In this document: one piece after another, positions 17,444 to 27,120 of the stretch | How the letters are laid out: every line of letters starts with the position of its first letter | How positions within the stretch are numbered: the first letter of the stretch is position 1 | DNA from: Pseudoxanthomonas daejeonensis | GTDB lineage: Bacteria; Pseudomonadota; Gammaproteobacteria; Xanthomonadales; Xanthomonadaceae | Direction of reading: 5' to 3' | NCBI RefSeq assembly: GCF_010093205.1 | Contig: NZ_PDWN01000016.1 | Coordinates: 1-64,000 of the forward strand | Length of the DNA stretch: 64,000 bases | Translations under genes and position numbers: made by a program | Notes under the pieces: generated by a model | Seen by the model: the letters and a program-made list of their open reading frames with translations, nothing else | What the model was told of the DNA's origin: nothing | Database searches by the model: none

Positions 17444-19665
17444 TTTCCGTCTCCCGGTGCGAACGGGAACTGCAGCGCCTGGTAGTACTCCAGGTCGTGC
17501 GCCGGCGGGGCCGCGCCTGCAGGCAGCGGCCGCTTGGAGAAGGTCTGGAAGTAGGCGATGGAGGCATCGCGCCACCACTGCGCTTCCTGTTCCTGGATCG
17601 CCAGGAACGCGGCGACCTGCGCATGCCGCTCCGGATCGATCTTCCCGGCCAGCCCGTCCCAGGTGCGGCGCATGCCGGTCACGTAGTCGACGCCGCGGCC
17701 GTAGCGCAGCACCAGCTCGTCCCACAGCGTTCTTCCCGACGCCATCCTGTGGTCCCAGGGCACATGGTGGAACCACAGCAGGAATTCCTCCGGCACCGTG
17801 GACAGGTCCCCGAACTGCGCGGCCAGTGGCGGTGCGTACTGGGCCACGGCATTGGAACCGGTGGCGCTGCGATCAAAACCAATGCCCTTCGCATCGGCAC
17901 GGTGGTAGTACACCGAGGTCCAGTCCGCGCGCGGACCCCCGGCCACCCACGGCGCCGGTCCGTAATGGTGGCCCCGGCCCATCAGGTGGTGCAGGCCGAG
18001 CGGGGTCATGTAGTCGACCACCGCCTCGCGTGAACCCATCATCATCGCGACCACCGGATCGACCACGGCCGGATCGGTGGAGAAGGTCATCTTTACCCAG
18101 TCGCGGGCGATCGCCTCCGCTTCCAGGTACGGATCCCAGGCCAGGCGACCGAACGCGAACCAGTTGGCCTGGTCGAAGTGCGACCCGCTCCAGTTGCGGT
18201 CCACGCCGATGTTGGCCACGCCGGCCATGCCGGTCAGGGCGTGTCCGTCCAGCGAACCGTCGACCACCCTGGCCACGGTCGATCCCGGTCCGCTGGCGTG
18301 CGTGTCGGCGCGCAGCGCCTCCTCGTACATCGGCGCCAGGTAGGCCAGGTGGGTGGCGAAGCCCAGGTACTCCTTGGTGATCTGGAACTCCATCATCAGC
18401 GGCGTCTCCGGCATCGCGCCGAACAGCGGATGGAACGGCTCGCGTGGCTGGAAGTCGATCGCGCCGTTCTTGACCTGCACCAGCACGTTCGGCGCGAACC
18501 TGCCGTCGTACGGGACGAACTCGGTGTACGCCTGCTTGGCGCGGTCGTCGGGTTCCTCGTGTGAGTAGACGAACGCGCGCCACATCACGATGCCACCGTG
18601 CGGCGCCAGGGCCTCGGCCAGCATGTTGGCGCCGTCGGCGTGCGAGCGACCGTAATCCTGCGGACCGGGCTGGCCTTCGGAGTTGGCCTTGACCAGGAAG
18701 CCGCCGAAGCCGGGAATGATGCGATACACCTCGTCGGTCTTGGCCTTCCACCAGCGGCGCACCGCCGGGTCGAGCGGGTCGGCGGTCTTCAGGCCGCCGA
18801 TCTCGATCGGTGCGCTGAAGCGCGCGCTCAGGTAGACCTTGATGCCGAACGGGCGGAACACCTCGGCCAGCGCCGCCGCCTTCTCCAGGTACATCGGCGT
18901 GAGCATCTGCGCGCTGGTGTTGACGTTGTTCAACACCGTGCCGTTGATGCCGATCGAGGCATTGGCACGGGCGTAGTCGGTGTAGCGCGGATCCTTCCAG
19001 CCCGGCAGCCTGTGCCAGTCGAAGATCGACTCGCCGGCGTAGCCACGCTCGACGTAGCGGTCCAGGTTGTCCCAGTGGTTGAGCACGCGCACCTTCGTGC
19101 GCGGCACCTCGCGGATATCCAGCGCATCCAGCGGCTGCGCGGTCTGGATCAGGCGCAGGAAATGGAAGGCGCCGTACAGCGCGCCGACATCCGTATTGGC
19201 AGCGACCACCGTGGCTGCCCGGCCGTCGATGCGCACACTGCGCACCAGGTAGCCCTCCTCGCCCAGTGTCGACAGGTCCAGCTTCAGCGCGCGCAACTGG
19301 GGCGAGGACGCCGGCGTGCCGACCAGCAGCGCACCGGCGCGCCCGGCCTTCGGGACTACGGCCGGCGCGGTACCGAGCAGGCCCTGCAGGCCACGCAGCA
19401 ATTCGTCGCGGGCAACCCGTTGGGTCGGGGTCGCGGTCGCGGCAGCCAGCTCGGTGGCCTGTGCGCGGTAGGCGGCCACCCGGCTTTCCTGCACCGGCAG
19501 GTAGCGCAGCCACAGGTCGTGGCCGTCCTCGGCCGCAGCCGGAAGCGTGGGCAGGAACAGGGCCAGGCCCAGGACGGCCATGGCGGTGCGGCCGATGCGG
19601 CGCAGCGCCGCCCCGGTCCGGTAAAGGCTGGCGCGTTCGCCTGTGCCGTTTGATAGCGATACCAT
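17440..19665 (-). CDS. agu67A: alpha-glucuronidase, GH67
   Basis: This enzyme releases glucuronate or 4-O-methylglucuronate from the non-reducing end of aldouronic acids derived from glucuronoxylan. It has 741 residues: signal peptide (hydrophobic core [17 protein letters not shown]), an N-terminal sandwich domain, then the GH67 barrel with family stretches [18 protein letters not shown] near 197, [13 protein letters not shown], and the acidic residues in [18 protein letters not shown] near 317 and [17 protein letters not shown] 19665 is supported by CGGAGGACTTG just upstream, yet the first five codons coincide with a xyl-box palindrome. It is the first gene of a nine-gene convergent run and divergent to xylR, which fits XylR control. 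Confidence 0.94.
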   Translation of the reverse strand: MVSLSNGTGERASLYRTGAALRRIGRTAMAVLGLALFLPTLPAAAEDGHDLWLRYLPVQESRVAAYRAQATELAAATATPTQRVARDELLRGLQGLLGTAPAVVPKAGRAGALLVGTPASSPQLRALKLDLSTLGEEGYLVRSVRIDGRAATVVAANTDVGALYGAFHFLRLIQTAQPLDALDIREVPRTKVRVLNHWDNLDRYVERGYAGESIFDWHRLPGWKDPRYTDYARANASIGINGTVLNNVNTSAQMLTPMYLEKAAALAEVFRPFGIKVYLSARFSAPIEIGGLKTADPLDPAVRRWWKAKTDEVYRIIPGFGGFLVKANSEGQPGPQDYGRSHADGANMLAEALAPHGGIVMWRAFVYSHEEPDDRAKQAYTEFVPYDGRFAPNVLVQVKNGAIDFQPREPFHPLFGAMPETPLMMEFQITKEYLGFATHLAYLAPMYEEALRADTHASGPGSTVARVVDGSLDGHALTGMAGVANIGVDRNWSGSHFDQANWFAFGRLAWDPYLEAEAIARDWVKMTFSTDPAVVDPVVAMMMGSREAVVDYMTPLGLHHLMGRGHHYGPAPWVAGGPRADWTSVYYHRADAKGIGFDRSATGSNAVAQYAPPLAAQFGDLSTVPEEFLLWFHHVPWDHRMASGRTLWDELVLRYGRGVDYVTGMRRTWDGLAGKIDPERHAQVAAFLAIQEQEAQWWRDASIAYFQTFSKRPLPAGAAPPAHDLEYYQALQFPFAPGDGK
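19651..19664. promoter_or_regulatory. xyl-box-like operator overlapping agu67A start codon
   Basis: TGATAGCGATACCA (complement TGGTATCGCTATCA) differs at two positions from the 14-bp xyl-box TGGTAGCGCTAACA that I recall for Xanthomonas XylR. It covers the last two bases of the agu67A ATG complement and codons 2-5. A repressor here would sit downstream of transcription start and act as a roadblock. Confidence 0.75.
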
Positions 19666-19727
19666 CAAGTCCTCCGGAGTGCTCTGATCGGGTCGGTTTT
19701 CCGTCCCCTGCGTGGTACTGGCGCGGC

Positions 19728-20852
19728 ATGGACCACGACGCACCCGGCGCCATGGCGCTGGCCGTCGCCGCACGATCGAAGGGATACCCGTTGGAAAAGC
19801 CAAGGAAATCGGTGCGTCGCAAGGGGCGCGGCGTCACCATCGACGAGGTCGCGGCACTGGCCGGCGTCTCGCCGATGACCGTGTCGCGGGTGGTGAATGG
19901 ACAGGGCAAGGTCCGCGACACCACGCGCGAGCGGGTGATGCAGGCGGTGCGCGAGCTGGACTACACGCCCAACCTGGCCGCCAGCTCGCTGGCGGCGGCG
20001 CAGCACACGCGCATCGCCCTGGTCTACAACAATCCCAGTGGCGCCTACCTGCGCGAGATGCTGGTCGGCCTGCTGCGCGTGGCTTCGCGCACGTCGATCC
20101 AGCTGGTGGTCGACTACTGGGACACGTCCGACGCCGATGCCGAACGCAAGGCCGCGCGGGCCATGGCCGGCAAGGTCGACGGGGTGATCCTGCCGCCGCC
20201 GGTGTGCGAATCGCATGCGGCGGTCAGCGAATTCGTGCGCGCCGACGTGCCGGTGGTGGCCATTGCCGCCGGCCGTTCCAGCGATGAGATCTCGTGCGTG
20301 CGCATCGACGACCTGCGAGCCGGCAAGGACCTGGCCGACTACCTGATCTCGCAGGGCCACAGCCGCATCGGCTTCATCAAGGGCCGCCCCGACCTGAGCG
20401 CCAGCGCCCGGCGCTACGAGGGCTTCCAGACGGCGATGTTCGAAGCCGGATTGTCGGTGGACGCGTCCCTGGTCCAGCAGGGCGACTACACCTACCGGTC
20501 CGGGCTGAAGGCGGGCGAGAAGATCCTCGCCCACAAGCGGCCGCCCACGGCGATCATCGCCTCCAACGACGACATGGCCGCCGCGGTGATCTCGGTCGCG
20601 CACCGGCGCGGCCTGGACGTGCCGCGCGACCTGGCGGTGGTGGGCTTCGACGACAGTTCCTCGGCGACCACGGTCTGGCCGGAGCTGACCACCATCCACC
20701 AGCCGATCGCTTCGATGGCCAACGCGGCCATCGACATCCTGTTGCGCACCATCCGCCGCAAGGACCGCAGCACGCGCGTACTGGTGGACCAGGTCGTGCC
20801 GCACCGGCTGATCGTGCGCGGCTCGGTCGCCCCGCCCGGCAAGCGCGGCTGA
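19728..20852 (+). CDS. xylR: LacI-family transcriptional regulator, XylR-type
   Basis: This cytosolic repressor probably controls the xylan locus in response to xylose. The N-terminal helix-turn-helix is clear ([23 protein letters not shown] at about 36-58, hinge helix [10 protein letters not shown] near 83), followed by a periplasmic-binding-protein-like effector domain (residues 90-370). The gene is read away from agu67A with only 62 bases between the two starts, so both promoters share that gap and autoregulation is likely. ATG 19728 gives 374 residues, with about 35 residues before the HTH; a TTG at 19792 with GAAGGG upstream would give a more typical short N-terminus and is a serious alternative. 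Downstream it converges on xylA. Confidence 0.9.
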   Translation: MDHDAPGAMALAVAARSKGYPLEKPRKSVRRKGRGVTIDEVAALAGVSPMTVSRVVNGQGKVRDTTRERVMQAVRELDYTPNLAASSLAAAQHTRIALVYNNPSGAYLREMLVGLLRVASRTSIQLVVDYWDTSDADAERKAARAMAGKVDGVILPPPVCESHAAVSEFVRADVPVVAIAAGRSSDEISCVRIDDLRAGKDLADYLISQGHSRIGFIKGRPDLSASARRYEGFQTAMFEAGLSVDASLVQQGDYTYRSGLKAGEKILAHKRPPTAIIASNDDMAAAVISVAHRRGLDVPRDLAVVGFDDSSSATTVWPELTTIHQPIASMANAAIDILLRTIRRKDRSTRVLVDQVVPHRLIVRGSVAPPGKRG

Positions 20853-21164
20853 GGGCGCCTGTCGGGCAAGCCCAGCCGCTGAGACCGTGAGAGCGGAACC
20901 GGCAGACCCGGCCAACGACGCCGATCGGACAGGTCGGGCAAGCCCGGCCAGCGGCGCCGAACAGGCGGGTCGGGCAAGCCCGACCAGCGGCGCCGAACAG
21001 GCGGGTCGGACAAGCCCGGCCCCAATGGCGATGCGGTCGCAGCCGCCCATCGGTCCCCTCCTCTATGGGTGAATCACGCCGCCCCCGCGCCCAGGATGGC
21101 CCGCGCTTCCCACGCCTCCCTCAGGCGTGGGCTCCGGCATCGGCGGCGGGGGCGACGTACCGGC
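20853..21164. other. xylR/xylA convergent intergenic region
   Basis: A 312-base gene-free stretch between the converging ends of xylR and xylA. It holds the 36-bp tandem repeats described separately and several short GGGCAAGCCC-type palindromes. No classical terminator with a T-run was seen for either gene. A 61-codon open frame through the repeats is explained by the repeat period being a multiple of three and is not treated as a gene. Confidence 0.7.
20929..21021. repeat. 36-bp tandem repeat, about 2.5 copies plus a diverged one
   Basis: The full unit is 20961-20996 (begins ACAGGCGGGTCGGGC, ends CAGCGGCGCCGA). A 32-bp copy lacking four bases precedes it at 20929-20960, and a partial copy follows at 20997-21021. 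A more diverged copy is visible at about 20900-20928. Each unit contains the palindrome GGGCAAGCCC or a close variant, so the array could fold into a series of small hairpins in either transcript. Confidence 0.85.
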
Positions 21165-22499
21165 TCAACGCAGCAGGTACTGGTTGAGCAGGTTCTCGTA
21201 GCGCTCCTGCTTGCCGCTGGTCTGCTTCGGCTCGCCCTGCTTGAGGGCGATGCCGTGCAGGTCGGCGAGGGAGAGCTTGCCGTTCGCGAACGCCTGGCCA
21301 TCGCCACCGTCGAAGCTGGCGTAGCGCTGCTTGCGCCAGGATTCCCACGGCGAATCGTTGAGCAGCGCGTGGGCCACTTCCAGGCCGCGTGCGAACGCGT
21401 CCATGCCGCCGATGTGCGCGATGAACAGGTCTTCCATGTCGGTGGACTCGCGACGCGGCTTGGCGTCGAAGTTCAGGCCGCCGACCAGGCCGCCCTGGCG
21501 CAACACCACCATCATCGCGCCGACGGTGTCGTACATGTCGGTCGGGAACTGGTCGGTATCCCAGCCGTTCTGCGGGTTGCCGCGGTTGGCGTCGATGCTG
21601 CCCAGCAGGCCGTGGTCGGACGCGACCTGCAGGTCGTGCTCGAAGGTGTGGCCCGACAGGGTCGCGTGGTTGGCCTCGATGTTGAGCGCGAAGTCCTTCT
21701 CCAGCCCGTGCTCCTTGAGGAAGCCGGCAACGGTGGCCGAATCGAAGTCGTACTGGTGCTTCATCGGCTCCATCGGCTTGGGCTCGATGAAGAACTTGCC
21801 CTTGAAGCCGATGCTGCGCGCGTAGTCGCGGGCGACGGTCAGGAAGCGGCCGAAGTGGGCCAGCTCGCGCTTCATGTCGGTGTTGACCAGCGAGGCGTAG
21901 CCTTCGCGGCCGCCCCAGAACACGTAGTTCTCGCCGTCCAGCTCGACGGTGGCGTCCAGCGCGGCCTTGACCTGCACCGCGGCGCGGGCGACGACGGCGA
22001 AGTCCGGGTTGGTCGAAGCACCGTTCATGTAGCGCGGGTGCGAGAACAGGTTGGCCGTGCCCCACAGCAGCTTGACGCCGGTCGCCTGCTGGCGCTCCTT
22101 GGCCATCGCCACCAGGTGCTTGAGGTTCTTCTCGTACTGGCCGATGTCCTCGGCGTCCGGCGCCAGGTCCACGTCGTGGAAGCAGTAGTACGGCACGCCG
22201 ATCTTGGTGAAGAACTCGAACGCCGCGTCGACCTTGGCTTCGGCGGTGGCCATCGCCGTTTCCTTCTCCCACGGGAAGTGGCGCGTGCCCGGGCCGAACG
22301 GATCGTGGCCGGCGTTGCAGAAGGTGTGCCAGTAGCAGACGCCGAAACGCAGGTGCTCGCGCATGGTCTTGCCGCCGATCACCTTGTTCTCGTCGTAGAC
22401 CTTGAACGCCAGCGGGTTGTCGGAACCGGGACCCTCGTAGGGGATCGCGCCGATACCGGGGAAATATTCCTTGGCGCCGATGAAGGGCTTGCTGCTCAT
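21165..22499 (-). CDS. xylA: xylose isomerase
   Basis: This cytosolic enzyme interconverts D-xylose and D-xylulose. The 444-residue length fits the class II (E. coli type) isomerases. Active-site regions are intact: the catalytic His and Asp in [11 protein letters not shown] near residue 100, [18 protein letters not shown] near 140, [18 protein letters not shown] near 232 (metal-binding Glu) and [12 protein letters not shown] near 268. The start ATG 22499 matches family N-termini ([14 protein letters not shown]). It lies 46 bases downstream of xylB in the same direction, so the order is xylB-xylA rather than the E. coli xylA-xylB. The pair is probably driven from the xyl-box promoter upstream of xylB. 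Confidence 0.97.
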   Translation of the reverse strand: MSSKPFIGAKEYFPGIGAIPYEGPGSDNPLAFKVYDENKVIGGKTMREHLRFGVCYWHTFCNAGHDPFGPGTRHFPWEKETAMATAEAKVDAAFEFFTKIGVPYYCFHDVDLAPDAEDIGQYEKNLKHLVAMAKERQQATGVKLLWGTANLFSHPRYMNGASTNPDFAVVARAAVQVKAALDATVELDGENYVFWGGREGYASLVNTDMKRELAHFGRFLTVARDYARSIGFKGKFFIEPKPMEPMKHQYDFDSATVAGFLKEHGLEKDFALNIEANHATLSGHTFEHDLQVASDHGLLGSIDANRGNPQNGWDTDQFPTDMYDTVGAMMVVLRQGGLVGGLNFDAKPRRESTDMEDLFIAHIGGMDAFARGLEVAHALLNDSPWESWRKQRYASFDGGDGQAFANGKLSLADLHGIALKQGEPKQTSGKQERYENLLNQYLLR

Positions 22500-22545
22500 G
22501 TCTGTGCTTCCGTCGGGAGTTGGGGGTGCGTGTCGATAGGGGTGA

Positions 22546-24057
22546 TCAGGCGTACAGCGGCCGGATCGCATCGAGGTGGGAAAGGAAACGCTGGTACTGC
22601 GCCGCGTACGCGGCGGTGGCCTCGGCGTGCGGGTGCGCGGACAGGCGCGGATCCAGGCGCACGTGCGCGGCGGCGAGCGCGGCCAGGTCGGTACTGGCGT
22701 CACCGGCTCGCCGGGTCGCCCACAGCGCCTGCAGTGCCGCACCGAACGCGGCGCCTTCGGCCTGTTCGGGCACGTCGACCGGCAGGCCGAACACGTCGGC
22801 CACCATCTGCCGCCAGATCGCGCTGTGGCTGCCGCCGCCGGTCAGGCGGATCGCCTCGAAGCGCATGCCCGCATCGATGAAGGCGTCGTAGCCGTTCTTC
22901 AGGCTGTAGACCGCGCCTTCCATCGCCGCGCGATACAGGTTGGCCGGGGTGAAATTGGTCGCGGTCATGCCGAACAGGCTGCCACGGCCGTTGGGCAGGT
23001 TGGGCGTGCGCTCGCCGTTGAGGAACGGCAGCATCAGCAGTCCACCGGCGCCCGGCCGGGTGCTGGCCAGCAACGCGTCGCCGTCGCGGGTGGAGAAGTC
23101 GCACAACCCGGCCACCGCTTCGGTGGCCACGGTGCAGTTCATCGTGCAGATCAGCGGCAGCCAGCCGCCGGTGGAATCGCAGAACGCGGCCCAGCGGCCG
23201 GCGTCATCGACGATCGGCCGGTCGGCATGCGCGAACAGCGTGCCGGAGGTCCCCAGGCTCATGCTGAGCACGCCAGGCGAGACGTTGCCGGTGCCGATCG
23301 CAGCCATCATGTTGTCGCCACCGCCCGCCGACACCTGCACGCCGCGTGGCAGGCCGAGCTCGTCGGCGATGTCCGCGGCGATCGGGAACAGCGCGTCGGC
23401 CTCCACCAGCGGCGGCAGGCAGTCGTGCAGGTCGCGGTCGCCGTCGGTCGCGGCGATCATCGCGTCCGACCATTGCCGGGTACGCACGTCCAGCCAGCCC
23501 GTGCCGGAGGCGTCGCCGCACTCCATCCAGCGCTCGCCGGTAAGCCAGAAATTCACGTAGTCGTGCGGCAGCATGATCGTCGCCAGCTGTGCGTAGGCCT
23601 GCGAGCGGTGCTCGCGGGTCCATGGCAGCTTGGAGGCGGTATAGCCGACCATGATCGGGTTGCCGGCGATATCGATCGCGCGCTGCGCTCCGCCGACCGC
23701 ATCCATGATCAGGTCGCACTCGGCTGCGGTGCTGGTGTCGCACCACAGCTTGGCCGGGGCCAGCACGTTGCCCGCGCGGTCCAGCGGCACGAAGCCATGC
23801 TGCTGTCCGGAGACGCCGATCGCGATGGTCCGCGCACGCAGCGCCGGATCCAGCCGCGAGAAGCACGCGCGGATCGCGTCGATCCACCATTCGGCGCGCT
23901 GCTCGCGGCTGCCGTCGTCGCCCGAGGCCAGTTCCAGCGCCTCGCCATGGGTCGCGGCGACCTGCCGCGACTGCGGATCGTAGGCCACGAGCTTGAGGCT
24001 CTGGGTGCCCACGTCCAGGCCGATGACGATCGGGTTGTTCCGGTCCATTCCGCTCAT
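22546..24057 (-). CDS. xylB: xylulokinase
   Basis: This FGGY-family kinase phosphorylates D-xylulose at position 5, feeding the pentose phosphate pathway. The protein has 503 residues from ATG 24057 (500 from the ATG at 24048). Visible motifs are the N-terminal phosphate loop [24 protein letters not shown]-like catalytic region ([11 protein letters not shown] near 85), and [10 protein letters not shown] near 280 together with [12 protein letters not shown] near 410, which hold ATP. The first start lies only 13 bases below a perfect xyl-box at 24070-24083, so transcription begins very close to the gene. It is followed by xylA. Confidence 0.96.
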   Translation of the reverse strand: MSGMDRNNPIVIGLDVGTQSLKLVAYDPQSRQVAATHGEALELASGDDGSREQRAEWWIDAIRACFSRLDPALRARTIAIGVSGQQHGFVPLDRAGNVLAPAKLWCDTSTAAECDLIMDAVGGAQRAIDIAGNPIMVGYTASKLPWTREHRSQAYAQLATIMLPHDYVNFWLTGERWMECGDASGTGWLDVRTRQWSDAMIAATDGDRDLHDCLPPLVEADALFPIAADIADELGLPRGVQVSAGGGDNMMAAIGTGNVSPGVLSMSLGTSGTLFAHADRPIVDDAGRWAAFCDSTGGWLPLICTMNCTVATEAVAGLCDFSTRDGDALLASTRPGAGGLLMLPFLNGERTPNLPNGRGSLFGMTATNFTPANLYRAAMEGAVYSLKNGYDAFIDAGMRFEAIRLTGGGSHSAIWRQMVADVFGLPVDVPEQAEGAAFGAALQALWATRRAGDASTDLAALAAAHVRLDPRLSAHPHAEATAAYAAQYQRFLSHLDAIRPLYA

Positions 24058-24069
24058 TTCGCCCGCTTG

Positions 24070-24083
24070 TGTTAGCGCTACCA
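24070..24083. promoter_or_regulatory. xyl-box operator upstream of xylB
   Basis: TGTTAGCGCTACCA reads TGGTAGCGCTAACA on the complement, which as I recall it is exactly the published Xanthomonas XylR-binding xyl-box. Its centre TAGCGCTA is fully palindromic, as expected for a LacI-family dimer. The AT-rich block TTTTAAT just upstream on the minus strand (24084-24090) is a plausible -10 region, placing the operator over the start site. Confidence 0.85.
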
Positions 24084-24503
24084 TTAAAACCAGGGAAAAA
24101 CGGGCGCCTCGGCCCGTTGCTGGCCATGGCAGCGTCGCGATGCGAGCGACCATGGGCAGATGCGACTGTACCAGCCCCCCGGAAAATGGCTTGCTGCACT
24201 GCGCAACCGGGGCGGAAAGAGGGGTTTCACAGGCCCAGGCAGGTTCAATCCCGGGGCGCGTCGCGTCGCGTGATCCACCCCCGAGCAGGCGGGCATCCGC
24301 CCTCCCGGCGACGGCGCCGCTGTCGCGACGCGTTGATCGCCTGCATCAATGCAAAGCCGGTTTTTCGCCCGATTCCGCGCGAAACCGGAGCTGCCGGGCC
24401 GGCGCGCACGGGCAGCCGCCGTAAAATCATCGCGACCTCCTCCCATCGCCGCCCCCGCTGCTGTGCGCAGCGGCAGGACGGCCGTCCACGAGCAGCGCCC
24501 GCC
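24084..24503. other. xylB/acnD divergent intergenic region
   Basis: A gene-free stretch of about 420 bases between the xylB operator and acnD. It should hold the acnD promoter. An inverted repeat TTGAT-N7-ATCAA lies at 24333-24349 and overlaps a second one, TGCAT-CA-ATGCA, at 24342-24353; either could bind the regulator of the acnD transcript. TAAAAT at 24422-24427 is a possible -10 element. No small gene or structured RNA was recognised. Confidence 0.55.
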
Positions 24504-27119
24504 ATGAACACCCAGCACCGCAAGCCCCTGCCCGGCACCTCCCTGGACTGGTTCGACGCCCGCGAAGCGGTCGACGCGATCCGTCCCGGCGCCTGGGCTA
24601 CCCTGTCCTACACCGCGCGCGTCCATGCCGAGAACCTGGTCCGATGCGCCGAGCCGGCACAGCGCGACGCCTACCTGGCGCAGCTGGTGGAGCGCCGCCG
24701 CGACCTGGACTTCCCCTGGTTCCCGGTGCGCGTGGTCTGCCACGACATCCTCGGCCAGACCGCGCTGGTCGACCTGGCCGGCTTGCGCGACGCCATCGCC
24801 GAGCAGGGCGGCGACCCGGCACAGGTCAATCCGGTGGTGCCGGTGCAGCTGATCGTCGACCACTCGCTGGCGGTGGAGTGCGGCGGCTACGATCCCGATG
24901 CCTTCGCCAAGAACCGCACGATCGAGGACCGCCGCAACGCCGACCGATTCGATTTCATCGAATGGACCCGGCATGCGTTCCGCAACGTGGAAGTCATCCC
25001 GCCGGGCAACGGGATCATGCACCAGATCAACCTGGAGAAGATGTCGCCGGTGGTCTACACGCGCGACGGCGTCGCCTTCCCCGACACCTGCGTGGGCACC
25101 GACAGCCACACCCCGCACGTGGATGCACTCGGCGTGATCGCGGTGGGCGTCGGCGGCCTGGAAGCGGAGAACGTGATGCTCGGCCGCGCGTCGTGGATGC
25201 GCCTGCCCGACATCACCGGCGTCCGCCTCAGCGGCCGGCCGCAGCCGGGCATCACCGCCACCGACGTGGTGCTGGCGCTGACCGAATTCCTGCGCAAGGA
25301 AAAGGTCGTCGGCCATTACCTGGAGTTCTTCGGCGAAGGCGCCGCCGCGCTCACGATCGGTGACCGCGCCACCATCTCCAACATGTGCCCGGAGTACGGC
25401 GCCACCGCCGCGCTGTTCTACATCGACGACCAGACCCTGGACTACCTGCGCCTCACCGGGCGCGAGGAAAAGCAGGTGCAGCTGGTCGAGACCTACGCGA
25501 AAGCCGCCGGCCTGTGGGCCGACGGCCTGGCCGACGTGGAGTACGAGCGCGTGCTGGAGTTCGACCTGTCTTCGGTCGTGCGCAACATGGCCGGTCCGTC
25601 CAACCCGCACCGGCGCCTGCCCACCAGCGCGCTGGCCGAACGCGGCATCGCCGACGAGGCCAAGCTGGAGGGCGCCCGCAGCGACGAGGCCAAGGGCCTG
25701 ATGCCCGACGGGGCGGTGATCATCGCCGCCATCACCAGCTGCACCAACACCAGCAACCCGCGCAACGTGATCGCCGCCGCCCTGCTGGCGCGCAACGCGA
25801 ACGCGAAGGGCCTGCTGCGCAAGCCGTGGGTGAAGAGCTCGCTGGCGCCGGGCTCCAAGGCCGTGCAGCTGTACCTGGAGGAATCGGGCCTGCTGCCGGA
25901 CCTGGAGAAGCTCGGCTTCGGCATCGTCGCGTTCGCCTGCACGACCTGCAACGGCATGAGCGGCGCGCTGGACCCGGCGATCCAGCAGGAGATCATCGAC
26001 CGCGACCTGTATTCCACCGCGGTGCTGTCGGGCAACCGCAACTTCGACGGACGGATCCATCCGTATGCGAAGCAGGCTTTCCTCGCCTCGCCGCCGCTGG
26101 TGATCGCCTACGCGATAGCCGGTACCGTGCGCTTCGACATCGAGAAGGACGTGCTCGGCCTGGACGCTGAAGGCAACGAAGTCCGGCTGAAGGACATCTG
26201 GCCCAGCGACGCGGAGATCGACGCGGTGGTCAAGGCCAGCGTCAAGCCCGAGCAGTTCCGCAAGGTGTACGGTCCGATGTTCGACGTGCGCGTCGAACAT
26301 GTCGGCGCGATCGAGCCGCTGTACGACTGGCGCCCGCAGAGCACCTACATCCGTCGGCCGCCGTACTGGGAAGGCGCGCTCGCCGGCGAACGCACGCTGC
26401 GCGGCATGCGCCCGCTGGCGGTGCTCGGCGACAACATCACCACCGACCACCTGTCGCCGTCCAACGCGATCCTGGCCAGCAGCGCCGCCGGCGAGTACCT
26501 CACGAAGATGGGCGTGCCGGAGGAGGACTTCAATTCCTACGCGACCCATCGCGGCGACCACCTCACCGCGCAGCGCGCGACCTTCGCCAATCCCAAGCTG
26601 GTGAACGAGATGGCCGTGGTCGACGGGCAGGTGAAACCCGGTTCGCTGGCGCGCATCGAACCGGAGGGCGAGGTGGTGCGCATGTGGGAGGCGATCGAGA
26701 CCTACATGGAGCGCAAGCAGCCGTTGCTGATCGTGGCCGGCGCCGACTACGGCCAGGGCAGCTCGCGCGACTGGGCCGCCAAGGGCGTGCGCCTGGCCGG
26801 CGTGGAGGCGATCGTCGCCGAGGGCTTCGAACGCATCCATCGCACCAACCTGATCGGCATGGGCGTGCTGCCGCTGGAGTTCAAGCCGGGGCAGAACCGC
26901 CAGACCTTCGGCATCGACGGCAGCGAGACCTTCGACGTGATCGGCGAGCGCCGCCCGCGCGCGGACCTGACCCTGGTCATCCACCGCCGCGATGGCGAGC
27001 GCGTCGAAGTCCCGGTGACCTGCCGCCTGGACACGGCCGAGGAGGTCTCGATCTACGAAGCCGGCGGCGTGCTGCAGCGCTTCGCCCAGGACTTCCTCGA
27101 GGCGGCGAAGGCGGCCTGA
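24504..27119 (+). CDS. acnD: Fe/S-dependent 2-methylcitrate dehydratase (AcnD)
   Basis: This cytosolic aconitase-family enzyme dehydrates 2-methylcitrate to trans-2-methylaconitate, which PrpF then isomerises, in propionate oxidation. At 871 residues it is the AcnD size, and the N-terminus (KPLPGTSLDWFDAREAV) is AcnD-like, unlike AcnA. The 4Fe-4S ligands are in TSCTNTSNP near residue 415 and the CTTCNGMSG pair near 480. A swivel domain follows (GADYGQGSSRDWAAKG near 748). ATG 24504 is chosen on homology of the N-terminus. The acnD-prpF pairing confirms the type. PrpB and PrpC genes are not nearby. Confidence 0.94.
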   Translation: MNTQHRKPLPGTSLDWFDAREAVDAIRPGAWATLSYTARVHAENLVRCAEPAQRDAYLAQLVERRRDLDFPWFPVRVVCHDILGQTALVDLAGLRDAIAEQGGDPAQVNPVVPVQLIVDHSLAVECGGYDPDAFAKNRTIEDRRNADRFDFIEWTRHAFRNVEVIPPGNGIMHQINLEKMSPVVYTRDGVAFPDTCVGTDSHTPHVDALGVIAVGVGGLEAENVMLGRASWMRLPDITGVRLSGRPQPGITATDVVLALTEFLRKEKVVGHYLEFFGEGAAALTIGDRATISNMCPEYGATAALFYIDDQTLDYLRLTGREEKQVQLVETYAKAAGLWADGLADVEYERVLEFDLSSVVRNMAGPSNPHRRLPTSALAERGIADEAKLEGARSDEAKGLMPDGAVIIAAITSCTNTSNPRNVIAAALLARNANAKGLLRKPWVKSSLAPGSKAVQLYLEESGLLPDLEKLGFGIVAFACTTCNGMSGALDPAIQQEIIDRDLYSTAVLSGNRNFDGRIHPYAKQAFLASPPLVIAYAIAGTVRFDIEKDVLGLDAEGNEVRLKDIWPSDAEIDAVVKASVKPEQFRKVYGPMFDVRVEHVGAIEPLYDWRPQSTYIRRPPYWEGALAGERTLRGMRPLAVLGDNITTDHLSPSNAILASSAAGEYLTKMGVPEEDFNSYATHRGDHLTAQRATFANPKLVNEMAVVDGQVKPGSLARIEPEGEVVRMWEAIETYMERKQPLLIVAGADYGQGSSRDWAAKGVRLAGVEAIVAEGFERIHRTNLIGMGVLPLEFKPGQNRQTFGIDGSETFDVIGERRPRADLTLVIHRRDGERVEVPVTCRLDTAEEVSIYEAGGVLQRFAQDFLEAAKAA

Positions 27120-27120
27120 C

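Noticed and set aside
20900-21021. Possible CRISPR array
   Set aside because: The repeats are directly adjacent with no unique spacers and no cas genes are present; this is a simple tandem repeat.
20887-21072. Small repeat-containing protein (GRASPASGAEQA-type units)
   Set aside because: The open frame follows from a 36-bp period. There is no good ribosome site, and it lies in a convergent intergenic region.
24333-24349. Second FNR box upstream of acnD
   Set aside because: The half-sites TTGAT and ATCAA are separated by seven bases instead of four, so an FNR dimer would not fit.
24504-27119. Citric-acid-cycle aconitase AcnA
   Set aside because: Its N-terminus and length are those of AcnD, and prpF is in the same transcript.
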